Shown: one piece after another, positions 45,832 to 56,915 of the stretch
Layout: each line of letters begins with the position of its first letter
Numbering within the stretch: position 1 is the stretch's first letter
NCBI GenBank assembly: GCA_016704445.1
Contig: JADJAE010000032.1
Coordinates: 45,317 to 109,316 of the forward strand
DNA length: 64,000 nt
Source: Deltaproteobacteria bacterium
GTDB taxonomy: Bacteria > Myxococcota_A > Polyangia > Polyangiales > Ga0077539
Direction of reading: 5' to 3'
Position numbers and translations under genes: made by a program
The notes under the pieces: model-generated
The model's input: only the letters and a program-made list of their open reading frames with translations
Told to the model about the DNA's origin: nothing
The model's database searches: none

Positions 45832-48093
45832 ATGCGCCGCGTGATGAAGCCCCCTCCCCGACGGCTCCTCGCAGCGGCCCTCGCAGCGCTGGGCTGCGCG
45901 CACGCAACCGCCCCCAGGCCCCATGAACGACGGAGCACGATGCGACACGCCGCCCGAGCGAGCACGCCGCCGACCGCCCACGCGGACGCGCTGCTCGAAC
46001 AGTACACGCAGACCTGGCGCTTTCGCCTCGGCGCTCCGGAGTCAGTGCGCGTCGCGCCCGACGGCCGCGAGGTGCTGTTTCTTCGCTCCGGGGCGAGAGA
46101 CTTCGTGCGCGACCTCTTCGCGTTCGACGTCGCGACGGGCGTCGAGCGCCGTCTGCTCACCGCCGGCGAGCTTCTCGGGGGCGCGGAGGAGTCGCTGACC
46201 GTGGAGGAGCGCGCGCGACGGCAGCGCATGCGCATGGCCGCGCGTGGCATCGCGTCGTTTCAGCTCTCCCCGGACGGAGCGCGCATCCTGTTTCCCCTCT
46301 CGGGGCGGCTGTACGTGTACGAGCGGGCGATGCAGCGGGCCCGGGCGCTGACCGAGGAGGGCGGCGCGCCGATCGATCCACGGTGGTCGCCCGATGGGGC
46401 GCGTATCGCGTGCGTGCGCGGCGGCGAGCTGCATGTGATCGAGGCCGCGAGCGGCGCGCAGCAGAGGGTCACCAGCGGGGCGGGCGGCGGCATCTCGCAC
46501 GCGACCGCGGAGTTCGTCGCCCAGGAGGAGATGGACCGCATGGAGGGCTACTGGTGGTCCCCGGACTCCCGCACCCTCGCCTACCAGGAGACCGACGAGC
46601 GCGAGGTCGAGCGCTTCCAGATCGCCGACCCGATGCACCCCGAGCGCGCGCCGGACGCGTTCGCGTATCCCCGCGTCGGGCGGCAGAACGCGCTCGTAAC
46701 GCTGGGTCTCGTCTCTGCGCATGGCGGCGCGACGACGTGGGTGCAGTGGGACCGCGAGGCCTTCCCCTACCTCGCCAGGGTCGTGTGGAACGAGGCGTCG
46801 CCGCTGACGATCCTGGTGCAGAACCGGGCGCAGACGGAGGAGCGGTTGCTGGCGGTCGCGCCCGACGGGACGACCCGCACGCTGCTCGCGGAGACCGACG
46901 CTGCGTGGTTGAACATCGACTCGTCGGTTCCGCGGTGGCTGCCGGGGGGCGCGGGGTTTCTCTGGTCGACGGAGCGCGCCGGGCGATGGCAGCTCGAGCT
47001 GCGGAGGCCCGACGGGACGCTCGATCGGGTGGTGGTGCCCCCGGAGGTCGGCTACCGGCGGCTGCTCCACGTCGACGGGCCGGGGCGCACGATCCGCTAC
47101 CTGGCGAGCGACGAGCCCACCGAGCAGCACCTCTGGCGCAGCTCGCTCGATGAGCCCGCGACGCGTTCGAGGGAGACCCCGCAGCCGGGCGAGCACGACG
47201 CGGAGATCGGCGCGGACGGCGTGCGGGTGATCCATCGCAACGCCCTTGCGGAGGCGTCGACCTGGAGGGTCGTTCGCGGCGATCGGGTGGTCGGCGACCT
47301 CACGTCCAACGTCGAGGAGCCCGCCCTCGCCCCGCGGGTCGAGCTCGTGCGCGCCGGCGCTGATGAGCTCCGCGCGGCGATCGTGCGGCCGTCGAACCAT
47401 CACCCCGGGCGGCGCTATCCGGTGATCCTGATGGTGTACGGCGGGCCGCACGCGCAGACCGTCGGGCAGGCGCGAGCGCGCTTCAACCTGTCGCAGTTCT
47501 TCGCGGAGCAGGGCTTCGTCGTCGTGTCGATCGACGGACGCGGCACCCCAAACCGTGGGCGCGAGTGGGAGCGGGCCCTCCACCGCTCCTTCGGCGACGT
47601 CCCCCTCGATGACCAGGTGCGCGGGCTCCAGAGCCTCGGGGCGCGCTACCCCGAGCTCGATCTCCAGCGCGTCGGCATCTACGGCTGGTCGTTCGGCGGA
47701 TACCTCTCGGCCCTCGCCATGCTGCGCCGGTCGGACGTGTTTCGCGCGGGCATCGCGGGTGCGCCGGTGGCCGACTGGCGCGACTACGACACCCACTACA
47801 CCGAGCGCTACATGGGCGTTCCGACCGGCGACGATGACCCGGCGTATCGCCAGGGCTCGCTGCTCACCTGGGCCGATGGGCTGCGCCGACCGCTGCTCGT
47901 GGTGCATGGCACCGCGGACGACAACGTGTACTTCCTCCACGGGGTGCGGCTCTCCGACGCGCTCTTCCGCGCGGGGCGCGCGCATGAGTTCCTGCCGCTG
48001 GCGGGATCGACGCACAGCGTGGCGGACCCGGCGGTCGCTACGCTTCTCTACCGTCGGATGGCAGGCTTCTTCCGGCGCCACCTCCACCCGTAG
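45832..48093 (+). CDS. Dipeptidyl-peptidase IV-like serine peptidase (S9B), lipoprotein
   Basis: A 753-residue protein. The lipobox LAALGC lies near residue 22. An N-terminal beta-propeller carries the double-Glu substrate-amine motif AQEEMDR (Glu232, Glu233). The alpha/beta hydrolase domain has nucleophile motif GWSFGG (Ser620), GTADDN (Asp696) and GSTHS (His728). The Asp-to-His spacing (32) equals that of mammalian DPP4. It probably cleaves X-Pro/X-Ala dipeptides from peptide N-termini in the periplasm or at the outer membrane, feeding on protein. ATG 45844 is an alternative start. Confidence 0.9.
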   Translation: MRRVMKPPPRRLLAAALAALGCAHATAPRPHERRSTMRHAARASTPPTAHADALLEQYTQTWRFRLGAPESVRVAPDGREVLFLRSGARDFVRDLFAFDVATGVERRLLTAGELLGGAEESLTVEERARRQRMRMAARGIASFQLSPDGARILFPLSGRLYVYERAMQRARALTEEGGAPIDPRWSPDGARIACVRGGELHVIEAASGAQQRVTSGAGGGISHATAEFVAQEEMDRMEGYWWSPDSRTLAYQETDEREVERFQIADPMHPERAPDAFAYPRVGRQNALVTLGLVSAHGGATTWVQWDREAFPYLARVVWNEASPLTILVQNRAQTEERLLAVAPDGTTRTLLAETDAAWLNIDSSVPRWLPGGAGFLWSTERAGRWQLELRRPDGTLDRVVVPPEVGYRRLLHVDGPGRTIRYLASDEPTEQHLWRSSLDEPATRSRETPQPGEHDAEIGADGVRVIHRNALAEASTWRVVRGDRVVGDLTSNVEEPALAPRVELVRAGADELRAAIVRPSNHHPGRRYPVILMVYGGPHAQTVGQARARFNLSQFFAEQGFVVVSIDGRGTPNRGREWERALHRSFGDVPLDDQVRGLQSLGARYPELDLQRVGIYGWSFGGYLSALAMLRRSDVFRAGIAGAPVADWRDYDTHYTERYMGVPTGDDDPAYRQGSLLTWADGLRRPLLVVHGTADDNVYFLHGVRLSDALFRAGRAHEFLPLAGSTHSVADPAVATLLYRRMAGFFRRHLHP

Positions 48094-48096
48094 CGC

Positions 48097-49542
48097 TCAG
48101 CGCCGCAGCTCGATGATCGCGAGGTCGTAGAGCGCGGGGTTCACGTAGCGATCGCGGACGAAGCGAGCGCGGACGCGTCCGCCGAGGGGGCCCGCCCCGT
48201 GGACCTCGCTGGTGACGAAGAGCGTATCCGTGGGCGCGAGCCGAAGGCGCGGGAGGTCGCGCGCGTCCTCGATGTCCACGACCCGTGCGGTGGGCGTCAG
48301 GCCGCGGAGCCATGGGCCGAGCTGCGCCGTCGCGATCACCGCGTGCGGGCCGTGGGTGTGGAGCGAGATCCATCGGGCGATCGACGCGGTGGGCGGAGGC
48401 TCGTCACGCTGGATCAGCGAGAGCCGCAGCGACTCGTGGCCGAGGGACGCGAGGCCAACGAGGAGGACCGGCAGGGCCGCGCGAGGCCGCCAGCGTAGCA
48501 GCGCGGCGGCGCCCGAGGCGAAGCACCACGCCAGCGCCGGGACGATCGGGAGGAGGTGCCGGGGCGACCAGAGGATGTTCTGCCCGAGGAACACCCAGGC
48601 CGCGTAGACGGCCACGCCCGCGGCCACCAGGCGAGACGAGGAGGCGGCTGGCGCGCGGACCAGGTGCCAGACGCCGAGGAGCGAGGTCGCGGAGACGATC
48701 GCTCCAGCGACGACGAGGTGGGTGGGGCGATCGCTCCATGGGCCGCCGAGGCCGTGGGTCCAGAGCGTCCAGAGGAAGGCGCGGACGCGGGCGCCGAGGT
48801 CGGGGTGCGTGATCACGCTGCCCCCGAAGCGCTGAAAGTGCCCTGTTCCGTGATGAAAGACGAGGGAGACGAAGCGCGCCGGGCCCGTCGCGGCGACGAC
48901 CGGGAGGTAGCCGAGGGCCGTGATCAGCCCGAGCCAGCCGAGCGCGCTGGCGCGGTGGCGGCGATCGAGAGCGAGGGCAGCGGCGAGCGCGGGAGCGCAG
49001 AGCGCGAAGGTCGATGCGCGCACGAGCAGCACCAGCGCCGAGAGGGCGGCGGTGCGGCGGGCGTCGACAGGGCGGCGGGTCGCGGAGAGCAGCGCGCACC
49101 ACGCGAGCGCGGCGCCGAGCATGTCCGAGAGCGGGCGGGCGGAGAGCGTCGAGGAGAGCGGCGAGAGGACCAGCAGCGCCACGCCGAGCGCGGTGGCCAG
49201 GGGGCCGACGCGAGGAATACACCAGCGGGTAAAGAGCGCGGAGAGTGCGGAGAGCGAGAGCGCCGAGACGATCGAGAGGCTGAGGGCGGGCGACGGGACG
49301 ACGAGGTGGAGCGCGGCGCCGAGCGCGATGAAGAGGGGATATCCGGGAGGGTGGGGATGGCCCTGCGCGAGGTCGTAGCGGAGCAGCGCGCGGACGAAGC
49401 GGGCTCCGTCGGGGTCCTGCGCGACGGAGACGCAGAAGGGCAGGCGCGACGCGAAGACGAGGACGCCCAGCGCCCAGGGAAGGAGGGGCGCGAGGCGGGC
49501 GCTCAGCCGGTCAGTGGGAGCCGGCGTCGGCGCCGTTGCCAC
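48097..49542 (-). CDS. GT-C-like polytopic membrane protein (glycosyltransferase candidate)
   Basis: A 481-residue protein with about ten hydrophobic helices, starting at GTG 49542. The first outer loop has VSVAQDPDGARFVRALLRYD and HPHPPGYPLF, resembling GT-C/PMT-type or DUF2723-type enzymes that use lipid-linked sugars. The C-terminal part is soluble (about 90 residues). Donor and acceptor unknown. Its start lies 32 bases inside the end of the upstream lipoprotein gene, so the pair is co-transcribed. Confidence 0.7.
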   Translation of the reverse strand: MATAPTPAPTDRLSARLAPLLPWALGVLVFASRLPFCVSVAQDPDGARFVRALLRYDLAQGHPHPPGYPLFIALGAALHLVVPSPALSLSIVSALSLSALSALFTRWCIPRVGPLATALGVALLVLSPLSSTLSARPLSDMLGAALAWCALLSATRRPVDARRTAALSALVLLVRASTFALCAPALAAALALDRRHRASALGWLGLITALGYLPVVAATGPARFVSLVFHHGTGHFQRFGGSVITHPDLGARVRAFLWTLWTHGLGGPWSDRPTHLVVAGAIVSATSLLGVWHLVRAPAASSSRLVAAGVAVYAAWVFLGQNILWSPRHLLPIVPALAWCFASGAAALLRWRPRAALPVLLVGLASLGHESLRLSLIQRDEPPPTASIARWISLHTHGPHAVIATAQLGPWLRGLTPTARVVDIEDARDLPRLRLAPTDTLFVTSEVHGAGPLGGRVRARFVRDRYVNPALYDLAIIELRR

Positions 49543-49813
49543 TGCCGGACCCGCTCATGTACGGCGTCGAGAGGGGTGAGCTCAGGTTGGGCAGCAGGCC
49601 CACCACACAGTCACAGCTCCCGTAGTCGACCCCGCCGTCGGGCAACGCGCGGCAGGTGCGGTAGCCGAACATCGCCCCGCCGTCGGGGGCTCCCTCGCAG
49701 CGACACTGGGTCTGGTCGCCCGGCAGACAACGAGGGCTCGTGTCTCCGCCGCACCCGGCGAGAAGCAACAGAACCGGAAGGGCGATCCAGAGGAGGCGAA
49801 GGGATCTGCACAC
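49511..49813 (-). CDS. Small Cys-rich lipoprotein, unknown
   Basis: A 100-residue lipoprotein starting at GTG 49813, with lipobox LLLAGC (Cys about 21). The mature part has CLPGDQTQCRCEG and YGSCDCVVG and ends in a Gly/Ser/Asp-rich tail. No family recognised. Overlaps the membrane protein gene by 32 bases in another frame. Confidence 0.6.
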   Translation of the reverse strand: MCRSLRLLWIALPVLLLLAGCGGDTSPRCLPGDQTQCRCEGAPDGGAMFGYRTCRALPDGGVDYGSCDCVVGLLPNLSSPLSTPYMSGSGSGNGADAGSH

Positions 49814-49918
49814 GGCCCGGGGACGCTATCCTGATGAGAGCGAGAGTCAAGATTGATTAGCAGCCCCCGATGGGGTTTGCCTGGGCGGCCTCGGGGGGAG
49901 AAGTATCCGCGGCGAAGT

Positions 49919-51319
<1,401 letters not shown>

Positions 51320-51379
51320 GGGCTGCGCGAGCGCGGAGCCGCGTTTGCGACGCCCGCAGGCGGGAGGTAGCGTTCGCCC

Positions 51380-51931
51380 ATGCGAGAGATCGCGCTGGGA
51401 CAGTGGACCTACTTCGCCTGGCACCTGCCCACCGTGCTGCTCTGCGTGGCGACGGGCGTCCTGGCGATGGTCATGGCCCGCTCGCTCTGGCGTGACGAGC
51501 TCGGCCTCGCCGAGAAACGCCTCCGCTTCTCGGTGCTCGGCTGGAGCGCCGTGCTCTCGTCGCTGCTCTCGCTCGCGGTCTGGCCCTACCTCTCGGCCTT
51601 CGCCTCGGTGGAGGTGCGGCGCGACGGGACCTGGGCGCTGAGCAATTACCTGGGCGTTCCGGTCGCGGTGGTGCCGGCGAGCGAGTCGCGGCGCGTCGAG
51701 GGGGAAGACATGGGCGGCCTCAACCTGGGCTCCGGGCGCATCCGGGTGCTCCGCGCCGACGGTTCGACGCTGGAGTCGGTGCGCATCTCTGGACGGCGCT
51801 TCGACCGCGCCAGAGACGAGCTCCGCTACCCCTCCTCGGCGCTGCGCCCGGCGCGAGGGAGCGTCCTCACTGGCGCCCACACCTACGGCCCCAACGGCCC
51901 GGTGATGGACGCCGAGCTCGCCTCACGCTGA
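51380..51931 (+). CDS. Membrane protein with two N-terminal helices, unknown
   Basis: A 183-residue protein. Two hydrophobic helices (about 13-33 and 48-70) are followed by a soluble beta-rich part with DGTWALSNYLGVPVAVVPAS. No family recognised. Its end overlaps the convergent VOC gene by nine bases. Confidence 0.65.
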   Translation: MREIALGQWTYFAWHLPTVLLCVATGVLAMVMARSLWRDELGLAEKRLRFSVLGWSAVLSSLLSLAVWPYLSAFASVEVRRDGTWALSNYLGVPVAVVPASESRRVEGEDMGGLNLGSGRIRVLRADGSTLESVRISGRRFDRARDELRYPSSALRPARGSVLTGAHTYGPNGPVMDAELASR

Positions 51932-52405
51932 CGACGCGAGCGCGTCGAAGGCCTCGATCAACGCAGACGGCGCCTGCACCAGCTCGACCAGCACGCCTTC
52001 GGCGCCGCGCGGGGCCTCGGCGTTGCCCTTCGGGTGCACGAAGCACACGTCGAAGCCGGAGGCACCGCGACGAATACCTCCCGGGGTAAAGCGAACCCCC
52101 TGCGCCGTGAGCCACGCGACCGCCGCGGGCAGGTCGTCGATCCAGAGCCCGACGTGGTTGAGCGCAGGCTCGTGGACGCGAGGGCTGCGCGACGGGTCGA
52201 CCGGCTGCATCAGGTCGACCTCCACCCGGGCGAGGCCGCGGCCCACGCTGGTGATGTCCTCGTCCACGTTCTCCCGCTCGCTGCGGTAGGTGCCCTCTGG
52301 GGTGAAGCCCAGCAGGTCGACCCAGAACGCCCGCAGCGCCCCCTTGTCCGCGCCGCCGACGGCGATCTGTTGCACCCCAAGCACCCGGAATGGCCGGTCG
52401 TTCAT
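51923..52405 (-). CDS. VOC (glyoxalase/dioxygenase fold) family protein
   Basis: A 160-residue protein with two beta-alpha-beta-beta-beta units: VLGVQQIAVGGADKGALRAF and ALNHVGLWIDDLPAAVAWL, ending in EGVLVELVQAP. Metal ligands of the VOC type (Gln/His, Glu, His, Glu) are plausible at VQQIAV, VEVDLM, LNHVG and VLVEL. The product resembles methylmalonyl-CoA epimerase or lactoylglutathione-lyase-like proteins; the substrate is unknown. The second ATG (52405) has GGAGG upstream and is preferred to ATG 52417. Confidence 0.8.
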   Translation of the reverse strand: MNDRPFRVLGVQQIAVGGADKGALRAFWVDLLGFTPEGTYRSERENVDEDITSVGRGLARVEVDLMQPVDPSRSPRVHEPALNHVGLWIDDLPAAVAWLTAQGVRFTPGGIRRGASGFDVCFVHPKGNAEAPRGAEGVLVELVQAPSALIEAFDALASSA

Positions 52406-52427
52406 CGTCTCCTCCATCGGTGTCGCT

Positions 52428-54152
52428 CTAAGGGCGGGCGGCAGGCGGCGGCCGGAGCCGCAGGTCGTGTAGCAGGTCGGCCGCAGACTCGAGGCGGGCC
52501 GGGGCCTCGTTGGCCTCGCGCGTGGCGTGCCAGCTACGCCCCTGGTCGTCGCTCCAGCGCACCACCGTGGCGTCGCCGGACATGAACAGCAGCAGCCGCG
52601 GACCCTGCGAGAACATCCACGCCGCGCGCGCCGCGAGGCCGCCGTGGCGTACGTCGTCGGAGAGCACCACGAGCTCGTCGCGCGCGGCGGAGTCCTGCGA
52701 CGCGAGGGGGCGGCGCAGCACCCGCGGGGCCTCGTGGTCGCCGACCGCGAGCGCCATCACCAGCGCGTCGCCCGAGCGGGCCAGCGCGCGCAGCCCCGGC
52801 ACCCGCACCGGCGGGGCGCAGCCGCCCGTGAGCCCGCACGACTGGAAGCTCCCCTCCCCCACGACGGTCACCCCAACGCCATCGCACGCGAGGCGCTGCG
52901 GTCGCCCGGAGGCCTCGGTGAGCCCGAGCTCGCGCGGCCCCTGCGCGTCGATGGCGAGGACCCGGGTCGGCCCCGCGTCGGACACCGCGACGTAGGCGAT
53001 GGGGCCCGCGTGGCAGGTCGAGAGGAGCGCGGCGGGCGAGCGGAGCGGCGTCGGAGCGCGCCACGCGGTCTGCACGCCCAGCGCGCGGAAATCGAGGGCG
53101 AGCCCTCCCGCGGTGGAGGTGCTGGTGATCCACCAGACGAGCGAGGGGCTGCCCGCGGCGGCCAGCGCGGACTCACGCTCCAGCGCGACCTCGGGGCCGA
53201 GCGGCGCCACCGCCCCGGGCGCGGCGCGCGCGACCTGCTCGAACTGGGCGCGGCCGCCGCGGGTGGTGATCGCGTACACGACGTCGTTGCGCGCTCGAAG
53301 CGGAAGGCTCTGGAGTGGCACGCCGCGGAGCCCGAAGAGCGGCGTCCAGGGGTCGTCGGCGGAGGCGACTGCGTAGGATCCGGCGCCCTGATCGACCAGC
53401 ACCAGGGCCTCGGCGCGGTCGCTCGGGACCAGCGCCAGCACGCCCCCGGAGGGCCCCGGAGCGGCAGAGCGGCGGCAGCGGATGGTGCCGCCCCCGTCGC
53501 GGCTGCGGCAGAAGATGCGCTCGCGGCTGTGGTCGACCCACATCATCGAGAGCACGCCGTCGCCCCCGCTCTCGCCCGCCAGCGTGGCGTTCTCGGAGAG
53601 CGACACGGGGAGTTCTTCGCCGGCCTCGACCGAGCGAGGCCGGGGCGCCTCGGCCATCGACGCGGAGCGGAGCGAGACGCCCGCGGCGGAGAGGCGACGG
53701 CCGACGTCGGATCGCAGCGAGAGCCACTGCGGCCTCCAGGCGCCGAGATCGGCGGAGGTGCCGTCGCGGCGCAGCGCAGCCACCGCGGCGTCGTCGGCCC
53801 GGAGCGCCGTCCGAAGTCGAGCGACGGCCGCAGCTTCGTCGCCTCTCCCGGCGGGGCCCAACAGGTCGAGGCAGCGCGAGGGCCACGCGCGCGCGGCGTC
53901 CGGGCCGAGCGCCACGCGGCGCAGGTGGCGGGGCAGCTCGGTCGCGCTCGCAGGGGGCGTCTCGGTGCCGAAGAGGCAGCCTTCGACGCGGGCCATCGGG
54001 TCGACCCACGCCAGCGCCAGACGTCGGCCCTCCTGCTGCCGCGACACCTGCCGCTGCCAGCCGAAGAGGGCCGCCGCACCGCCCGCGAGGAGCGTCACCG
54101 CGACGCCCGCCACCAGCGCCGTTCGCCCCCCCTCGCGTCGTCTGTGTCTCAC
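52428..54152 (-). CDS. Membrane-anchored beta-propeller-like protein with Asp-box, unknown
   Basis: A 574-residue protein starting at GTG 54152, with GAGGGA upstream. One N-terminal helix (about 11-32) anchors it. The rest is beta-rich with an Asp-box-like WSDDQGRSWHATRE near the C-terminus and paired Cys residues (IFCRSRDGGGTIRCRR), suggesting a disulfide-bearing propeller outside the membrane. No enzyme motif is seen. It is divergent from the GAF-GspE gene, 42 bases between starts. Confidence 0.65.
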   Translation of the reverse strand: MRHRRREGGRTALVAGVAVTLLAGGAAALFGWQRQVSRQQEGRRLALAWVDPMARVEGCLFGTETPPASATELPRHLRRVALGPDAARAWPSRCLDLLGPAGRGDEAAAVARLRTALRADDAAVAALRRDGTSADLGAWRPQWLSLRSDVGRRLSAAGVSLRSASMAEAPRPRSVEAGEELPVSLSENATLAGESGGDGVLSMMWVDHSRERIFCRSRDGGGTIRCRRSAAPGPSGGVLALVPSDRAEALVLVDQGAGSYAVASADDPWTPLFGLRGVPLQSLPLRARNDVVYAITTRGGRAQFEQVARAAPGAVAPLGPEVALERESALAAAGSPSLVWWITSTSTAGGLALDFRALGVQTAWRAPTPLRSPAALLSTCHAGPIAYVAVSDAGPTRVLAIDAQGPRELGLTEASGRPQRLACDGVGVTVVGEGSFQSCGLTGGCAPPVRVPGLRALARSGDALVMALAVGDHEAPRVLRRPLASQDSAARDELVVLSDDVRHGGLAARAAWMFSQGPRLLLFMSGDATVVRWSDDQGRSWHATREANEAPARLESAADLLHDLRLRPPPAARP

Positions 54153-54194
54153 GTCTCCCTCGGGCCTCTCCGGTGTAGCGTCGGACCTTACACC

Positions 54195-56103
54195 ATGACC
54201 TCCGAGCCCCTCCAAGCCTCTTCCGCCGACGACTTCTCCTGGGAGCCTCGGCCTCGCTACCGCGCGCTGCTCCTCGCGCTCCGCGAGGTGATCGCGGAGG
54301 CGCCCTCGCTGCGCGCGCTGCTGCTCAACTCGGGCGACCTGCTCCACGCGCTGCTCGATGCAGAGCACATCACGGTCTTCGTAACGGACGAGCGCAGCGA
54401 GTCGCTCTACTCCATCGCCCGGAGCGGCGGAGAGTCGCGCTCGGTGCGGGTTGCGTTCGACGCGCACCATCGCGGGCTTCGTCGCGACCACGCAGCGCTC
54501 GGTGATGCTCCGCGACGCCCAGGACACGGAGCAGCTCCGCGCGCTGCACCCGCTGCTGCACCTCGACCGCGCCCCGGAGCCGGGCGTGCGCAGCGTGCTG
54601 GCGACGCCGATTCTCGGGAGCCGGCGCGCGGTGGGCCTGCTGGAGTTCGTAAACTCACTCGACGGGGAGGCCTTTCGCGCGGATGACCTGCGCCTCGCAG
54701 AGGCCACCGCGCGGATGCTCGCTCCCCGGCTGGAGGCGCTCTGCGTAGAGGCCCCGTCGATGAAGGCGCCGGGCTCGCGCTTTCCTCCGCTCCGCTCCTC
54801 CGCGGCGGCGGAAGACTCCCTCGAGCGCCTGCTGGCTGAGGTCGCGAGCGCTCGCTCGCCGGAGAACGACCGCGACGACGAGCAGCGGGACTCCGACGAC
54901 CGGGACTCGGACTCGCTGGCGGCGAGGCTCGTTCGGCGGATCGTGCTGGACGCCCAGCAGCGCGGCGCCTCGGACGTGCACTTCGAGCCCGGCGGCACCC
55001 GCGGCGGGCTGCGTGTGCGCCTCCGCGTCGACGGCGACTGCATCGACCACGCGACGGTGCCTGCGACCTTCCGGTCGAGCCTGGTGCAGCGGATGAAGGT
55101 GCTCGCGGACCTCGATCTCGCCGAGCGCCGGAGGCCGCAGGACGGGCGCTTTCGCATCCAGGCCGGGGACTCCGCCGTCGACGTCCGGATGGCCACGCTG
55201 CCGACCGTGGGCGACAACGAGGACGTCACGCTGCGCCTGCTCTCGGCGTGGCGGCCGCGGCCGCTCGACGGGATGGACTTCTCGGAGGTCAACCTCGCGC
55301 GCTTCCAGTCGATCATCGCGGCGCCCTACGGCATCGTGCTCGTGGTGGGTCCGACCGGGTCGGGGAAGACCACGACGCTGCACGCCGCGGCTGGCGCCCT
55401 GAATACCGCGGACCGTAAGGTGCTCACCGTCGAGGACCCGGTGGAGATCGTCCAGCCGGGCCTGCGGCAGGTGCAGGCCAACGCCCGCATCGGGCTCGGC
55501 TTCCCGGAGGTGCTGCGGGCCTTCCTGCGCTCGGACCCGGACGTCATTCTGGTGGGAGAGATGCGCGACCGGGTGACCGCCAGCGTGGCCGTGGAGGCCT
55601 CCCTCACCGGGCACCTCGTGCTCTCGACGCTGCAGGCCAACAGCGCGGCGGAGACCGTTCCGCGGCTGCTCGGGATGGACATCGATCCCTACGCCTTCGC
55701 TGACGCCCTGCGCGGCGTGCTCGCGCAGCGCCTCGTGAAGCGTCTCTGCACCCACTGCCGCGCGCCCTACGCCCCGACGCCCGCGGAGTGGGAGCAGCTC
55801 TCCGACGCCTACGGCCACGACGCCTTCGCGGTGCGGGCCGAGCGAACCTCCACCGAGTTCATGCTCCACCGCGCGGTGGGGTGTGCCCGGTGCAACGGCA
55901 CCGGCTACCGCGGGCGCGTGGCGCTGCACGAGATCCTGCCGGGGAGCGGCGCGATCGCGGGGCTGATTCGCCAGCGCGCGACCATCGTCGAGCTGCGCGC
56001 GGCGGCGGACCGCGAGGGCATGACCACGGTGCTCCAGGACGGCATCGAGAAGGCGCTCCAGGGCATCACCGACCTCGGCCAGGTGCGCTCAAGCTGCCTG
56101 TGA
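54195..56103 (+). pseudogene. GAF-domain GspE/PilB-type secretion ATPase, frameshifted
   Basis: From ATG 54195 the first frame encodes the N-terminal half of a GAF-like domain (ending SVRVAFD). The protein then continues in the next frame from about 54463 (RTIAGFVATTQRSVMLRDA), giving one complete GAF domain, then a GspE core. Walker A is GPTGSGKTTT, the Walker B-like segment DPDVILVGEMRD, followed by HLVLSTLQANSAAETVPRLL and a zinc motif CTHC/CARC. One extra base near 54462 explains the shift. The frame from 54451 (TTG) alone gives 550 residues lacking part of the GAF domain. The ATPase would power a type II secretion or type IV pilus machine; no other parts are nearby. Confidence 0.75.
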
Positions 56104-56901
56104 GCGCTGGGCTCGCACGGCCGCCGCGCTGAAGGTCGCCGCGAGGGAGACGGCCAGCAGCGCGAAGAGCCACTCCTCCTCGCGCCACGGGACGCAGAGC
56201 CACAGCGACACCGCCCACCAGAGCGCCGCCAGAAGGGTCGCTGCCCGCAGCCGGGTGCGAGGTCGGAGCGGGGCGCGGCGCGCGCGGATCGCCGCCGCGA
56301 GGCCGTAGCCCAGCGAGGAGAGCAGCGTCAGCAGCAGTGCGCCCCGCATGCCCTGGTTGAAGGCGCGACGGGCCGGGGTCTCCCAGGTGGTGGGCGCGCT
56401 GGTCGAGGCGAGCGTGGCGCGGAGCAGGGCGCGGGCGTCCCTCGCGCGGTGCCCCGGAGCGAGGAGCACCAGCAGCACCGCGTCGTCTTCGAGCGGGATC
56501 GCGGTGGCGAAGCGGGTCACGTTCACGCCGCCGGGCAGCGTCGCGACGCCGACGAGGGTCTCCACGGGGAAGCCCAGCACGCGGTCGTGCTCGACGTGGT
56601 CAGTGAAGCGGAAGGCGTCTGCGCGGCGGAACTCCGCGCGCTCTCCAGGCAGCAGCGATCGCTGCGGGAGGACGGCGTCGAGGTGCAGCACCTGGAGCAC
56701 CATCGGGGGCTCGTCGGGCAGGTCGCCCGCGCGGCGGAAGACGTCGAGCAGGTCGCCGCGGACGCCGTCGGGCTCTACGCGCTCGAAGCGGTCAGGGAGG
56801 GTGAAGGTGAAGCGCGGCCGCTCGTGGCGGACGACCACCGGGTCGGCCGAGGCGCTCACGGCGGCGAGGAGCGCAGCGAGGGTGAGCGCGGGGAGGCGCA
56901 A
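56089..56901 (-). CDS. Exported protein with C-terminal membrane helices, unknown
   Basis: A 270-residue protein starting at TTG 56901, the only start that keeps the signal peptide (LRLPALTLAALLAAVSASAD). The middle, with RPRFTFTLPDRFERV, is beta-rich. Three C-terminal hydrophobic segments end the protein. It follows the 56916-57578 gene by 14 bases and converges with the GspE-like gene, overlapping it by 15 bases. No family recognised. Confidence 0.6.
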   Translation of the reverse strand: MRLPALTLAALLAAVSASADPVVVRHERPRFTFTLPDRFERVEPDGVRGDLLDVFRRAGDLPDEPPMVLQVLHLDAVLPQRSLLPGERAEFRRADAFRFTDHVEHDRVLGFPVETLVGVATLPGGVNVTRFATAIPLEDDAVLLVLLAPGHRARDARALLRATLASTSAPTTWETPARRAFNQGMRGALLLTLLSSLGYGLAAAIRARRAPLRPRTRLRAATLLAALWWAVSLWLCVPWREEEWLFALLAVSLAATFSAAAVRAQRSQAA

Positions 56902-56915
56902 GGGTCTTGGCTGCC

